Part shown: positions 18,009-26,086 of the stretch, piece after piece
Layout of the letters: each line of letters opens with the position of its first letter
Position numbering within the stretch: position 1 is the stretch's first letter
Source of the DNA: CSSed11-175R1 sp041685735
Lineage (GTDB): Bacteria > Actinomycetota > Nitriliruptoria > Nitriliruptorales > Nitriliruptoraceae
Length of the DNA stretch: 64,000 nt
Direction: 5' to 3'
Assembly: GCA_041685735.1 (NCBI GenBank)
Contig: JAWLFE010000001.1
Coordinates: forward strand, 1 to 64,000
The notes under the pieces: generated by a model
Told to the model about the DNA's origin: nothing
Database searches by the model: none
The model's input: the letters and a program-made list of their open reading frames with translations, nothing else
Made by a program: the position numbers and the translations under genes

Positions 18009-19301
18009 ATGCCGACCCAGGTGAGCGAGACGCGAGCAGCCGGGACGGCCGGTGCGGGCCAGCGGGTGACCGGGGACCGGTGGATGGACATCACCGATCC
18101 GGACGTCTACCGCGGCGGCGTGCCGCACGCGACGTTCCAGCGCCTGCGGGACGATGAACCGGTCGCGTGGACCGATGAGCGGGACGGCAGCGGCTTCTGG
18201 TCGATCACCCGCTACCAGGACATCGTCGCCTGCAACCGCGATTTCAAGACGTTCACCTCCCGCCACGGGATCCGGCTGGAGGAGATGGACGAGCAGGAGA
18301 CCGAGGCACGGCGCACGATGATGGAGATGGATCCACCCGAGCACACGCGCCTGCGCCGGTTGGTGCAGGGCGGGTTCACGCGACGGATGGTCAGCTCCTA
18401 CGAGGACGCGATCCGGCTGCTCGCCCGGGCCGTGCTCGACGAGGCCTTGCCGACGAGGCGGTTCGACCTCGTGACCGATGTGGCCCGGCAGTTGCCGATG
18501 CGGATGCTCGGCCGGTTGCTGGGTGCGCCCGAGCAGGACGACGGCTACCTCGTCGACCGGGGTGACGCGATGATCGGCAACACCGATCCCGAGTTCACCG
18601 AGCACGTGGTCGGCGAGTCCGACACGGAGGAGTTCCGGCTGATGCCGTTCCGCAGTCCCGCGGGCGTCGAGCTGTTCGAGTACGCGCAGAAGCTCGCGGA
18701 CGATCGTCGTGCGCACCCGAAGGATGACGTCGTCACCAAACTGCTCGCACCGACGATGGACGGTGAACCCCTCAGCGACCTCGAGTTCAAGAACTTCTTC
18801 ACCCTGATGGTCGCGGCCGGCAACGACACGACCCGCTACTCGATGGTCGGGGGGCTCGTCGCCCTACTCGAGCGCCCGGAGGAACTCGCGCGGCTCCAGG
18901 AGCGCCCGGAGCTGATCCCGTCGGCGGTCGAGGAGATGCTGCGGTGGACCTCGGTGACGATGCACTTCCGGCGCACGGCGACAGCCGATGTCGAGCTGCA
19001 TGGTCAGCACATCCGAGCTGGTGACAAGGTCGTGTTCTGGTGGATCTCCGGCGACTTCGACGAGCGCCAGTTCCCCGATCCGTACCGCTTCGATATCGCC
19101 CGTGACCCCAACGACCACCTGGCCTTCGGACGCGGCGGACCCCACCGCTGCATCGGTGAGTGGCTCGCCCGGCTGGAGATCCGTGTGCTGCTCGAGGAGC
19201 TGCTGCCGCACCTCGACCGGCTGACCGTCGTCGGGCCGGCCCAACGGATGCGCTCGAACTTCATCAGCGGGATCAAGCACCTGCCCGTCGAGGTGAGCTG
19301 A
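18009..19301 (+). CDS. Cytochrome P450
   Basis: This 430-residue soluble P450 shows the I-helix motif AAGNDTTR, the K-helix ExxR in VEEMLRW and the heme-binding loop FGRGGPHRCIG, with the cysteine thiolate near residue 381. It also has the DPPEHTRLRRLV segment common to bacterial P450s of the CYP125/CYP142-like and related groups. It inserts one oxygen atom into a substrate and needs ferredoxin and reductase partners, neither of which is encoded next to it. ATG 18009 follows GGGAGG; the upstream in-frame GTG adds six residues and is less likely. The glutamine-synthetase-like gene follows 41 bases later. Substrate unknown. Confidence 0.93.
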   Translation: MPTQVSETRAAGTAGAGQRVTGDRWMDITDPDVYRGGVPHATFQRLRDDEPVAWTDERDGSGFWSITRYQDIVACNRDFKTFTSRHGIRLEEMDEQETEARRTMMEMDPPEHTRLRRLVQGGFTRRMVSSYEDAIRLLARAVLDEALPTRRFDLVTDVARQLPMRMLGRLLGAPEQDDGYLVDRGDAMIGNTDPEFTEHVVGESDTEEFRLMPFRSPAGVELFEYAQKLADDRRAHPKDDVVTKLLAPTMDGEPLSDLEFKNFFTLMVAAGNDTTRYSMVGGLVALLERPEELARLQERPELIPSAVEEMLRWTSVTMHFRRTATADVELHGQHIRAGDKVVFWWISGDFDERQFPDPYRFDIARDPNDHLAFGRGGPHRCIGEWLARLEIRVLLEELLPHLDRLTVVGPAQRMRSNFISGIKHLPVEVS

Positions 19302-19342
19302 CCCCGCCGCCCCGACCCCACCGACCGAAGGGACGCTCCTCC

Positions 19343-20638
19343 ATGGCCGATCACGCTGACTACGACCGCATCCGGGTGCTGTGGCCCGACCACCTCGGCC
19401 TCGCGCGCGGCAAGTACCTCCCGCGCCGGTACGCCGGCCGGGGTGCGTTCCACTGCATGTCGCTGTTCGCGCTCGGCTACGACCGGGGGATGACGCCGTC
19501 ACCGGCCAGCAAGATGCTGGAGGGCCTGCCCGACCTGCACGCCACGTTCGACATGGACGACCTGCGCCTCGGGTGGGAGCCCAACACCGCGGTGGCGGTC
19601 GCCGACATCTGGTTCCGTGGTGATCCCGTCGACGTCTCGGCCCGTCATGCGCTCAAGCGGGCCATCGCCGCCTGGGAGGAGCTCGGCTACACGCCGAAGA
19701 TCGGCATCGAGTTGGAGGCGTTCATCCTCCAACGCAGCGACGACGGGCAGAGCTGGGTGCCCTGGGAGACGCCGGGCGGCTACGTCTACGGCACCGGGAC
19801 CGCGGTCGATCCGATCGGTCTGCTCGACGAGATCATGCGGGAGGCCGAGGATGCGAACCTGCCGATCGAGTCGATCAACTCGGAGTACGACATCCCGCAG
19901 TTCGAGCTCACCCTGCACTACGACGACGCGCTGAAGGCGCTGGACGACGCGTTCCTGTTCAAGGTCCTCGCGCGTGAGATCGCGCACCGCCACGGCCTGT
20001 TGATGACCTTCCTCGGCAAGCCGATGGGGGACCGGGGTGGTTCCGGTCTGCACGTCAACGTCAGCCTGTCGGATGCGGACGGCAACAACCTGCTCAACGA
20101 CACCGACGCTGATGACGGCCTGTCGTCGCTGGCCCGCCAGATGATCGCGGGGATGCTCGCGCACCACGAGGGCATGACCGCGCTGCTGGCCCCGACGGTC
20201 AACGCCTACAAGCGCCTCGGGCCGGGAACGCTCACGGGGTACTGGGCGAACTGGGGCTACGACCACCGCGGTGTCACCGTCCGGGTCAGCCCGGAGCGGG
20301 GGTCGTCGCTGCGCCTCGAGCACCGCACCGCCGATGGTTCCGCCAACATGTACATCGCCGCCGCGGCCGTCCTGCAGACCGCGCTGTTGGGGGTGAAGCA
20401 CGGGCTGGAACTCCAGCCCGCCGAGACCGGCGACTGCCTCGAGTCCGCGGACGCCGAGGTCACCTGTCCGGCGACGCTGCGGGACGCACTCGATGCCCTG
20501 GAGGCGGACACGGAACTGATGGAGGTGGTCGGCAGGGAACTCTGCGAGCACCACCTGATCATCAAGCGAGCCGAATGGGAACGCTTCGCCCGCCACGTGA
20601 CCGACTGGGAGCTCACCGAGTACCTCCCGTTCCACTGA
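19343..20638 (+). CDS. Glutamine synthetase-like gamma-glutamyl ligase
   Basis: This 431-residue protein has the GS fold: RGKYLPRR near the N-terminus, the metal ligands in IGIELEAF, GSGLHVNVSL near residue 233, PTVNAYKRLGPG and the C-terminal HRTADGSANMYIAAAAVLQ. Housekeeping GlnA has HVHQSL; here it is HVNVSL, as in GS-like enzymes that ligate glutamate to amines (PuuA, IpuC and relatives). The start at ATG 19343 gives a normal N-terminus, with GAAGGGA upstream. It forms an apparent two-gene operon with the P450. A P450 beside a GS-like gene is also known from mycobacterial morpholine/piperidine degradation clusters. The amine substrate is unknown. Confidence 0.85.
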   Translation: MADHADYDRIRVLWPDHLGLARGKYLPRRYAGRGAFHCMSLFALGYDRGMTPSPASKMLEGLPDLHATFDMDDLRLGWEPNTAVAVADIWFRGDPVDVSARHALKRAIAAWEELGYTPKIGIELEAFILQRSDDGQSWVPWETPGGYVYGTGTAVDPIGLLDEIMREAEDANLPIESINSEYDIPQFELTLHYDDALKALDDAFLFKVLAREIAHRHGLLMTFLGKPMGDRGGSGLHVNVSLSDADGNNLLNDTDADDGLSSLARQMIAGMLAHHEGMTALLAPTVNAYKRLGPGTLTGYWANWGYDHRGVTVRVSPERGSSLRLEHRTADGSANMYIAAAAVLQTALLGVKHGLELQPAETGDCLESADAEVTCPATLRDALDALEADTELMEVVGRELCEHHLIIKRAEWERFARHVTDWELTEYLPFH

Positions 20639-20664
20639 CCGTCTGATCGAGAGGGCCGGGTGCC

Positions 20665-21330
20665 TCAGCCGGGAACCGCGCGGATCTCCTGTCCCCGGTC
20701 CTCCAGGTGGTGGCTGATCCGGCTGCTGGCCAGTTCGGTCCGGAGCGCGGCGACCAGGGGGAGTGGGACCGCCAGGGCGAACCGGGCCCCGGCCGCGTCG
20801 TAGGTGCCCGGGGAGATGGTGTCGTCACCGAGTCCGTCGTGGGTCTCGGCCCAGGTCCGCAGCCAGTGCTCGAGCCGGCCGGCATCCTCGTGGGCCGCGA
20901 ACAGCTCGAAGCGGGCCACCGGCCGGCGGGCGAGTCGTGTCGCCCGCTCGACCGCCGCGGTGACCGCACCGCCGTAGGCCCGGACCAGGCCGCCGGCGCC
21001 CAGCAGCGTGCCCCCGAAGTAGCGGGTCACGACCGCGACCACATCGGTGAGTTCAGCACCGCGCAGGACCGCGAGCATCGGTGCCCCGGCCGTTCCGGCG
21101 GGTTCGCCGTCGTCGTTGGACCGCTCCCGCTGGCCCTCCGGCCCGAAGACCATCGCGGTGCCGTGGTGGCCGGCGTCGTGGAACTCGCGCCGCGCCGCGG
21201 CGATGACGGCGTCGGCTGCGTCCCGATCGGTCGCCGGCGCCAGGGTGGTGATGAAACGTGACCTGGTGATGACCGTCTCGGTCCGTACCGTCTGCGCGAT
21301 GGTGTCCAGGGGCGGCGCATCCTCGGTCAC
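20665..21330 (-). CDS. YigZ/IMPACT family protein
   Basis: This 221-residue protein carries the N-terminal UPF0029/IMPACT domain, seen in SRFITTLAP near residue 24, AGHHGTAMVFGP, SNDDGEPAGTAGAPML and VTRYFGGTLLGAGGLVRAYG. A shorter C-terminal ferredoxin-like domain follows. The family is widespread and linked to translation or stress, but its bacterial role is unclear. The start is GTG 21328-21330. It faces the GS-like gene (26 bases apart) and is divergent from the aldehyde dehydrogenase. It is probably unrelated to the catabolic genes around it. Confidence 0.9.
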   Translation of the reverse strand: MTEDAPPLDTIAQTVRTETVITRSRFITTLAPATDRDAADAVIAAARREFHDAGHHGTAMVFGPEGQRERSNDDGEPAGTAGAPMLAVLRGAELTDVVAVVTRYFGGTLLGAGGLVRAYGGAVTAAVERATRLARRPVARFELFAAHEDAGRLEHWLRTWAETHDGLGDDTISPGTYDAAGARFALAVPLPLVAALRTELASSRISHHLEDRGQEIRAVPG

Positions 21331-21423
21331 GGCGGCTCTCCCTCGCTGGTGGGTGACGGTGCGCGGCGGTCACCGTAGGCGCCGGTCTCGCCGGGTCGGG
21401 GTCCCGCGGGCGTGACGCACTAC

Positions 21424-21439
21424 CTTTCGGACCCGAACG
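21424..21439 (+). promoter_or_regulatory. Operator-like palindrome, copy 2 (aldehyde dehydrogenase promoter)
   Basis: TTCGG-AC-CCGAA (21426-21437) lies 31 bases before the ATG. It is preceded by CTACC, a context shared with copies 3 and 4, and one outer position differs from the consensus (T for G at 21425). Confidence 0.6.
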
Positions 21440-21468
21440 GATCGGGCCCAACGGCAAGGAGCGCAGCC

Positions 21469-22944
21469 ATGACCGTCTCCCGTGTGGATGTGGCCGGCGT
21501 CGAGGTCGCGACCGAGCACTACATCGGCGGACGGCGGGTCGGCTCGCCCAGCACCTTCGAGGATCGCTCACCCCTCGGCTGGTCATGGAAGCTCGCGGAC
21601 GTGGCGCGCGGCGATGCGCAGACAGCGGCGGCGGCCGTCGGCGCAGCCGTCGAGGCGTTCCCCGCCTGGGCGGCGCTGACGGTGGAGGAGCGCGCAGCGC
21701 ACCTGCACCGCCTGGCCGATGCCATCGAGGATCGCATCGAGGACCTGGCGCAGGTCGAGTGCGCCGACATGGGGATGCTGCTGGAGAGCCTGCGCAAGCG
21801 CGTCATCGCCCGCGGAGCCGCCAACCTCCGCAACTACGCCGATCTGGCGGTCGAGCACGAGGAGCGCGTCTGGGCGTCCAAGGGGACCGAGAACCGGGTC
21901 CTGCGGATGCCGGCGGGCCCCGCCGTGATCATCACGCCGTGGAACGCGCCGTGGCTGCTGTCGACCTGGAAGCTGGCGCCCGCGCTCGCGGCGGGCAACC
22001 CGGTGATCCTGAAGCCCGCCGAATGGTCGCCACTGTCGGCGTCCCTGCTGGGCGACCTGGCGGACGCCGCCGGCCTGCCGGCGGGGGTCCTGAACATCGT
22101 GCAGGGCATCGGTGAGGAGGTCGGCGCCGCACTCGTCAGCGACCCCCGGGTGGCGCGCATCTCCTTCACCGGTTCGCCTGAAGCGGCCCGCCACATCGGA
22201 CAGGCCGCCGCGCGCAACATCGTGCCGTTCACCGCGGAACTCGGGGGCAAGGGCCCGCTCATCGTGTTCGAGGACGCCGACCTCGATGCGGCGGCGAAGA
22301 AGGCGGCCGGCCAGTTCGACGACGGCGGGCAGGTCTGCCTCGCCGGCACCCGCCTGCTGGTGCACGAGTCCCTGCGCGACGACTTCCTCGAGCGTTTCCA
22401 CCGCCACGTCGACGCCGAGGTGCTGGGCGACAGCCGTGATCCGGCGACCTCCATCTCGCCGTTGATCCACCCGGAGCATCTGGCCCGGGTCGACGGGTTC
22501 GTGCAGCGGGCCCGGGACGCTGGCGACCGGGTCGTGCGGGGCGGGCAGGTCGCCGAGGTCGGGGGATCACGGGACGGACTGTGGTACGAGCCGACCCTGA
22601 TCGAGCCAGCGTCCAACGACGCCGAGGTGGTCCAGCAGGAGGTCTTCGGACCGGTCGTCACCTTCCAGACGTTCCGGTCCGAGGACGAGGCGATCGCGCT
22701 GGCGAACTCCACCGCCTACGGGCTGTCGGGGATCGTCTTCACGACGTCACGCGAGCGCGCGGAGCGGGTGGGGCGCGCCGTGCGCGCCGGGACGGTCTGG
22801 GTCAACACGTTCCTGGTGCGTGACCTGACCGCACCGTTCGGCGGGTGCGGCATCTCCGGGATCGGACGGGAGGGCGGCCACTACGCCCTGGAGTTCCACG
22901 CGGACCTCAAGACCCTGCAGATCCTCGAGGACTCGACCTCCTGA
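21469..22944 (+). CDS. Aldehyde dehydrogenase, HpaE-like
   Basis: This 491-residue NAD(P)-dependent dehydrogenase shows ITPWNAPWLLSTWKLAPALAAG-type substrate/cofactor segments, the catalytic Glu near residue 257 in ELGGKGP, the nucleophilic Cys near 290 in GGQVCLAGTR and the EVFGPVV motif. Overall it resembles 5-carboxymethyl-2-hydroxymuconate semialdehyde dehydrogenase (HpaE) of homoprotocatechuate breakdown more than betaine or retinal dehydrogenases. Finding an HpaD-like dioxygenase and an HpaG-like FAH enzyme nearby strengthens that reading. ATG 21469 is preferred over an upstream in-frame start that would include the operator. Confidence 0.87.
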   Translation: MTVSRVDVAGVEVATEHYIGGRRVGSPSTFEDRSPLGWSWKLADVARGDAQTAAAAVGAAVEAFPAWAALTVEERAAHLHRLADAIEDRIEDLAQVECADMGMLLESLRKRVIARGAANLRNYADLAVEHEERVWASKGTENRVLRMPAGPAVIITPWNAPWLLSTWKLAPALAAGNPVILKPAEWSPLSASLLGDLADAAGLPAGVLNIVQGIGEEVGAALVSDPRVARISFTGSPEAARHIGQAAARNIVPFTAELGGKGPLIVFEDADLDAAAKKAAGQFDDGGQVCLAGTRLLVHESLRDDFLERFHRHVDAEVLGDSRDPATSISPLIHPEHLARVDGFVQRARDAGDRVVRGGQVAEVGGSRDGLWYEPTLIEPASNDAEVVQQEVFGPVVTFQTFRSEDEAIALANSTAYGLSGIVFTTSRERAERVGRAVRAGTVWVNTFLVRDLTAPFGGCGISGIGREGGHYALEFHADLKTLQILEDSTS

Positions 22945-22948
22945 CGGG

Positions 22949-24145
22949 TCACCCGTCGGCGAGGTAGCGCTCCAGGCCGGGGACGGCGAACGAGAACCGG
23001 CCACGTCCCGGTTCGTGGCGGATCAGGGCACGTCCGATCAGCGCGTCGACGGTCGATCCGAGCTGCGGGGAGGTGCGGCCGAGCGCCGCGGCGACGTTGC
23101 CGGTCGTCCGTGCGGTCGGCGGGAGCTGCGCGGCGGCGACGAGCCAGTCGTAGGCCAGGTCACCGAGGCCCCGTACCCGTTCTCCGTAGAAGCGCGCGAG
23201 GTCGATGGCCGCCTCATGGGCGGCCGCCTCGACATCGTCCAGGGTGATGACGTCCGAGGACCCCGCCGCCCAGGCGTGCTTGCCGTACAGGTGCAGGAAG
23301 TAGGGGTACCCGCCGATGTGTTCCGCGAGCAGGTCGAGCGCCTCGGGTTCGATCCCGACATCGACGTTGGCGAGCATCCCACGGATCGCCGCCTGGACGT
23401 CGGGGTGCCGGAGCAGGCCGAGGTCGAGCGGCAGCGAACGCTCGAAGAAGGTGGAGCCAGAGGCGCGGATGCGGTCCGGCAGCGAGGGCAGGCCCGCGAG
23501 GTACACGCCGAGCGGCAGGTAGGCGCGAACCGCTTCGCCACGGGGTCCGCGCGTCCGGTCGTGCCGGTTCTGCACATCGGCCAGGGTGTGGCACAGCACC
23601 TCCAGCGCGGCCGGGTCGATGTTCTGCGCCTCGTCCACGGTGACCAGCAGCATCCGGCTCCGGTCGGCGGCCTCGCGTGCGACCCGCTCCAGCAGGCGTG
23701 CGAGCGGTTCAGCGAGGCTCGGCATCGCCTTCGCCGGCGGGGCCGCACCGAGGTCCACCCGGACGCCGCTCGTGGAGACCGTCAGACCGATGCTGCGGCG
23801 CAGGGTGGCATCGAGGACATCGGTGACGGCAGCGGCGGCGGAGGTCCGATGCAGCACCCGTGCGAGCGCGGCGATCACGTCACTGACCACGTGGGTGCCG
23901 GTCCGCGCCGTCACCTGCACCGTGAGGTCGTCGGCCTCGTCGGCCTCGTCGGCGAGCTGCGCCAGGAAGACGGTCTTGCCGACGCCGCGGTTGCCCGTGA
24001 TGACGCGGGCCTGCTCGTAGGTGCGGTTGCGCACGCGCGGCACCACGACCTCGTCGAAGTCGCGGAACTCCCGCTCGCGTCCCGCCCAGACCTGGGGCAG
24101 GATGCCGTAGCCGGGGGTGAACGGTGAGCTGGCGGCCTCACGCAT
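22949..24145 (-). CDS. Solo AAA-type ATPase (paralogue of 42007-43173)
   Basis: This 398-residue protein has a Walker A motif GNRGVGKT at 51-58, Walker B LLVTVDEAQ at 167-174, a later AGLPSLP sensor-like loop, GGYPYFLHLYG and a C-terminal winged-helix-like region ending RGRFSFAVPGLERYL. The layout is that of the AAA_16/Orc1-Cdc6-like ATPases found singly in many actinobacteria, with no defined role. ATG 24145 is chosen because GGAGG lies 5 bases upstream; an in-frame GTG at 24163 lacks a ribosome-binding site. The upstream 50 bases hold a dense TTAC/GTAA repeat cluster. It sits inside the catabolic island without an obvious metabolic link. Confidence 0.75.
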   Translation of the reverse strand: MREAASSPFTPGYGILPQVWAGREREFRDFDEVVVPRVRNRTYEQARVITGNRGVGKTVFLAQLADEADEADDLTVQVTARTGTHVVSDVIAALARVLHRTSAAAAVTDVLDATLRRSIGLTVSTSGVRVDLGAAPPAKAMPSLAEPLARLLERVAREAADRSRMLLVTVDEAQNIDPAALEVLCHTLADVQNRHDRTRGPRGEAVRAYLPLGVYLAGLPSLPDRIRASGSTFFERSLPLDLGLLRHPDVQAAIRGMLANVDVGIEPEALDLLAEHIGGYPYFLHLYGKHAWAAGSSDVITLDDVEAAAHEAAIDLARFYGERVRGLGDLAYDWLVAAAQLPPTARTTGNVAAALGRTSPQLGSTVDALIGRALIRHEPGRGRFSFAVPGLERYLADG

Positions 24146-24174
24146 GGTGGCCTCCGGGGGCACAACAGGCAGCT

Positions 24175-24221
24175 CCGTAACTGACGTAACGTTACATGGG
24201 ATGTAAACTTACGTCCATTAC
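24175..24221 (-). promoter_or_regulatory. TTAC/GTAA inverted-repeat cluster upstream of the ATPase
   Basis: Within 47 bases there are six GTAA or TTAC tetramers. They include the perfect palindrome GTAACGTTAC (24186-24195) and the inverted repeat TTACAT-GGG-ATGTAA (24192-24206). This AT-richer pocket is just upstream of the ATPase gene and downstream of the FAH-family gene, so it is probably the promoter/operator of the ATPase. Confidence 0.55.
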
Positions 24222-24267
24222 GAGGGTGCGAGGTCGAGATCGAGGTGGTGAGCCGCTCGCCGGCCGA

Positions 24268-25119
24268 TCAACGCTCTGGTGTGCGGATGCCGCGGAACTC
24301 CCAATCGCCGCCGAGTGCGGTCGACCGGACCTCCTCGGACTCGGTCGGCTGGGCGCCGACGTCGTCGCGGATCGCGGTCGGGCCGGTGACGATGGTGTTG
24401 CGCAGGGTGCCGAGGCCCTCGACCTCCACCTCGACGATGTCGCCGGGTCCGACGGGCCGCGAATTGGCCGGGGTGCCGGACAGGATCACGTCACCCGGTT
24501 CCAGGGTGATGGTGCGGGCGAGGTCCGCGACCAGGTAGGCCATGTCCCAGGTCATCTCCGCGGTGGTGCTGTCCTGCTTGACCTCGCCGTTGACCAGGGT
24601 GCGGATCCGCATGCCGTCGCGGGGGTCCCAGGTCGCCGCGGAGACGAGCCCGGGTCCGAGTGGGCACAGCGTGTCCGATCCCTTGACGCGCAGCATCGAT
24701 CCGGCGTCGGTGTCGCGGAAGTCGTGCAGGCCGTAGTCGTTGGCGACCGTGTAGCCCGCGATGTGGTCCCACGCCTGGCCCTGCGAGACATTGCGGGTGG
24801 TCCGGCCGATCACGATCGCGATCTCGCCCTCGTAGTTCAGCCACGTGCAGCGTTCGGGCCGTACGACGTGGCCCTCGTGGGCGTTGAGGGCGCTGACCGG
24901 CTTGTGGAAGAACGTCGGTGCTGCGGGCAGCGTGGTCCCGAACTCCTCGACCCGGGACACGTAGTTGAGGTGGACACACAGGATCTTGGACGGCACGACC
25001 GGTGGCAGGTGGATGGCATCGGGGATCACGACCCGGCGACCATCGCCGGCGACCAGGTCGTCGCCGTCGCGCTGCACGGTCGTCACCACGCCGTCGAGCA
25101 GGATCCTGCGGGTCTCCAT
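24268..25119 (-). CDS. Fumarylacetoacetate hydrolase family protein, HpaG-like
   Basis: This 283-residue protein has the FAH-fold metal ligands Glu97 and Glu99 in NYEGEIAIVIG and Asp128 in VANDYG, followed by GSDTLCPLGPGLV and LEPGDVILSGTP. Members hydrolyse or decarboxylate/isomerise ring-cleavage products; the HpaG type acts on 5-carboxymethyl-2-oxo-hex-3-ene-1,7-dioate. It is divergent from the acetoacetate-decarboxylase-family/dioxygenase operon, and its own palindrome lies 19-34 bases before the ATG. The exact reaction cannot be told from sequence; simple fumarylpyruvate- or acylpyruvate-hydrolase activity is the alternative. Confidence 0.87.
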   Translation of the reverse strand: METRRILLDGVVTTVQRDGDDLVAGDGRRVVIPDAIHLPPVVPSKILCVHLNYVSRVEEFGTTLPAAPTFFHKPVSALNAHEGHVVRPERCTWLNYEGEIAIVIGRTTRNVSQGQAWDHIAGYTVANDYGLHDFRDTDAGSMLRVKGSDTLCPLGPGLVSAATWDPRDGMRIRTLVNGEVKQDSTTAEMTWDMAYLVADLARTITLEPGDVILSGTPANSRPVGPGDIVEVEVEGLGTLRNTIVTGPTAIRDDVGAQPTESEEVRSTALGGDWEFRGIRTPER

Positions 25120-25137
25120 CGTTGACTCCTCACCGTT

Positions 25138-25153
25138 CGTTCGGTGCCGAACG
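25138..25153 (-). promoter_or_regulatory. Operator-like palindrome, copy 3 (FAH-family gene)
   Basis: CGTTCGG-TG-CCGAACG is a full 16-base site. On the leftward strand it is preceded by CTAC, so that the putative -10 hexamer TACCGT overlaps the left arm. It lies 19 bases before the start codon. Confidence 0.65.
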
Positions 25154-25207
25154 GTAGCGGACGTCGGGGGGCGGAGAGGGCTCGCGCGCTCCGCCCGGAG
25201 GGACTAT

Positions 25208-25223
25208 CGTTCGGGGCCGAACG
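25208..25223 (+). promoter_or_regulatory. Operator-like palindrome, copy 4 (ADC-family/dioxygenase operon)
   Basis: CGTTCGG-GG-CCGAACG is a full 16-base site, preceded by CTAT on the rightward strand so that TATCGT overlaps the left arm. It lies 38 bases before the GTG of the ADC-family gene and 54 bases from copy 3. Confidence 0.65.
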
Positions 25224-25261
25224 TTCCGTAGCAACCGGTCCCCGGCAGGCAGGACATCGAG

Positions 25262-26059
25262 GTGCCAGAGCTCGCAGGCTTCACGTTCCCACGCACGCCC
25301 TCGGGCCGGGCATCGGTCCTGCCACCTCCGCCGTGGCACTACTCCGGCGACCTGCTGACCATCGAGTACCGCACCGACCCCGATCGTGTGATCGAGTTGC
25401 TGCCCGACGCGCTGGAGCCCGCGGAGGACCCCGGTGCCGTCGCACTGGTCTGGGCCGACTGGCAGTCGTGCGGGGACTCGCGCGAGGAGCTGCTCGACCC
25501 GGTCCGGGCGCAGTACAAGGAGGTGTTCTTCGTGATCCGGGGGCGCTACCGGGGCGAGCATGTCTCGCGCTGCGCGTACATCTGGGTCGACAAGGACTAC
25601 GCGATGGTGCGCGGGCACTACCAGGGCTACCCGAAGAAGCTCGGGTCGATCCATCAGACCCGTCCGGTCGCCTACGGCAAGGCCGGTCCCCGGCTGGAAC
25701 CCGGCGGGCGCTTCGGCGCGACCCTGGCCGCCTACGACCGACGGCTGGCGCAGGCGACGTTCACGATCACCGGGACCTCGGAGACCGGTGGGTTCGTCAA
25801 CAGCCACGCGATGTACCACTCCCGGTTCGTCCCGGCCATCGAGCCGGACGGACCCCCGGCGCTCGACGAACTGGTCGCGATGAAGACCGTCGACGGGGAG
25901 GCCGGCCCGGTGTACACCGGCGATGCCGACCTCGAGCTGTTCAGCTCACCCACCGAGGAGTTCGACCGCCTGGTGCCGCGCGAGATCATCGGCGGCTACT
26001 ACCGCCAGGTCGGCGCCACGTTCGCCGGCGGCACGACCATCGAGCGCTACGAGCACTGA
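25262..26059 (+). CDS. Acetoacetate decarboxylase family protein
   Basis: This 265-residue protein has the ADC-superfamily signature: VRGHYQGYPKKLGSI, with adjacent lysines 125-126 at the place of the Schiff-base lysine pair of acetoacetate decarboxylase. The fold acts on beta-keto or related acids, and diverged members do aldolase- or hydratase-like chemistry. It is the first gene of an operon with the extradiol dioxygenase (27 bases apart) and carries operator copy 4, so it probably handles a ring-cleavage intermediate. The GTG start at 25262 has an AGGA-type ribosome-binding site. The reaction is not known. Confidence 0.8.
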   Translation: MPELAGFTFPRTPSGRASVLPPPPWHYSGDLLTIEYRTDPDRVIELLPDALEPAEDPGAVALVWADWQSCGDSREELLDPVRAQYKEVFFVIRGRYRGEHVSRCAYIWVDKDYAMVRGHYQGYPKKLGSIHQTRPVAYGKAGPRLEPGGRFGATLAAYDRRLAQATFTITGTSETGGFVNSHAMYHSRFVPAIEPDGPPALDELVAMKTVDGEAGPVYTGDADLELFSSPTEEFDRLVPREIIGGYYRQVGATFAGGTTIERYEH

Positions 26060-26086
26060 TCCACCTCACGAGCAAAGGCTGTAGTC

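Noticed and set aside
19160..19342. 61-codon N-terminal extension of the GS-like protein overlapping the P450 gene
   Set aside because: It lies in the P450 coding sequence in another frame, and the family N-terminus begins at ATG 19343.
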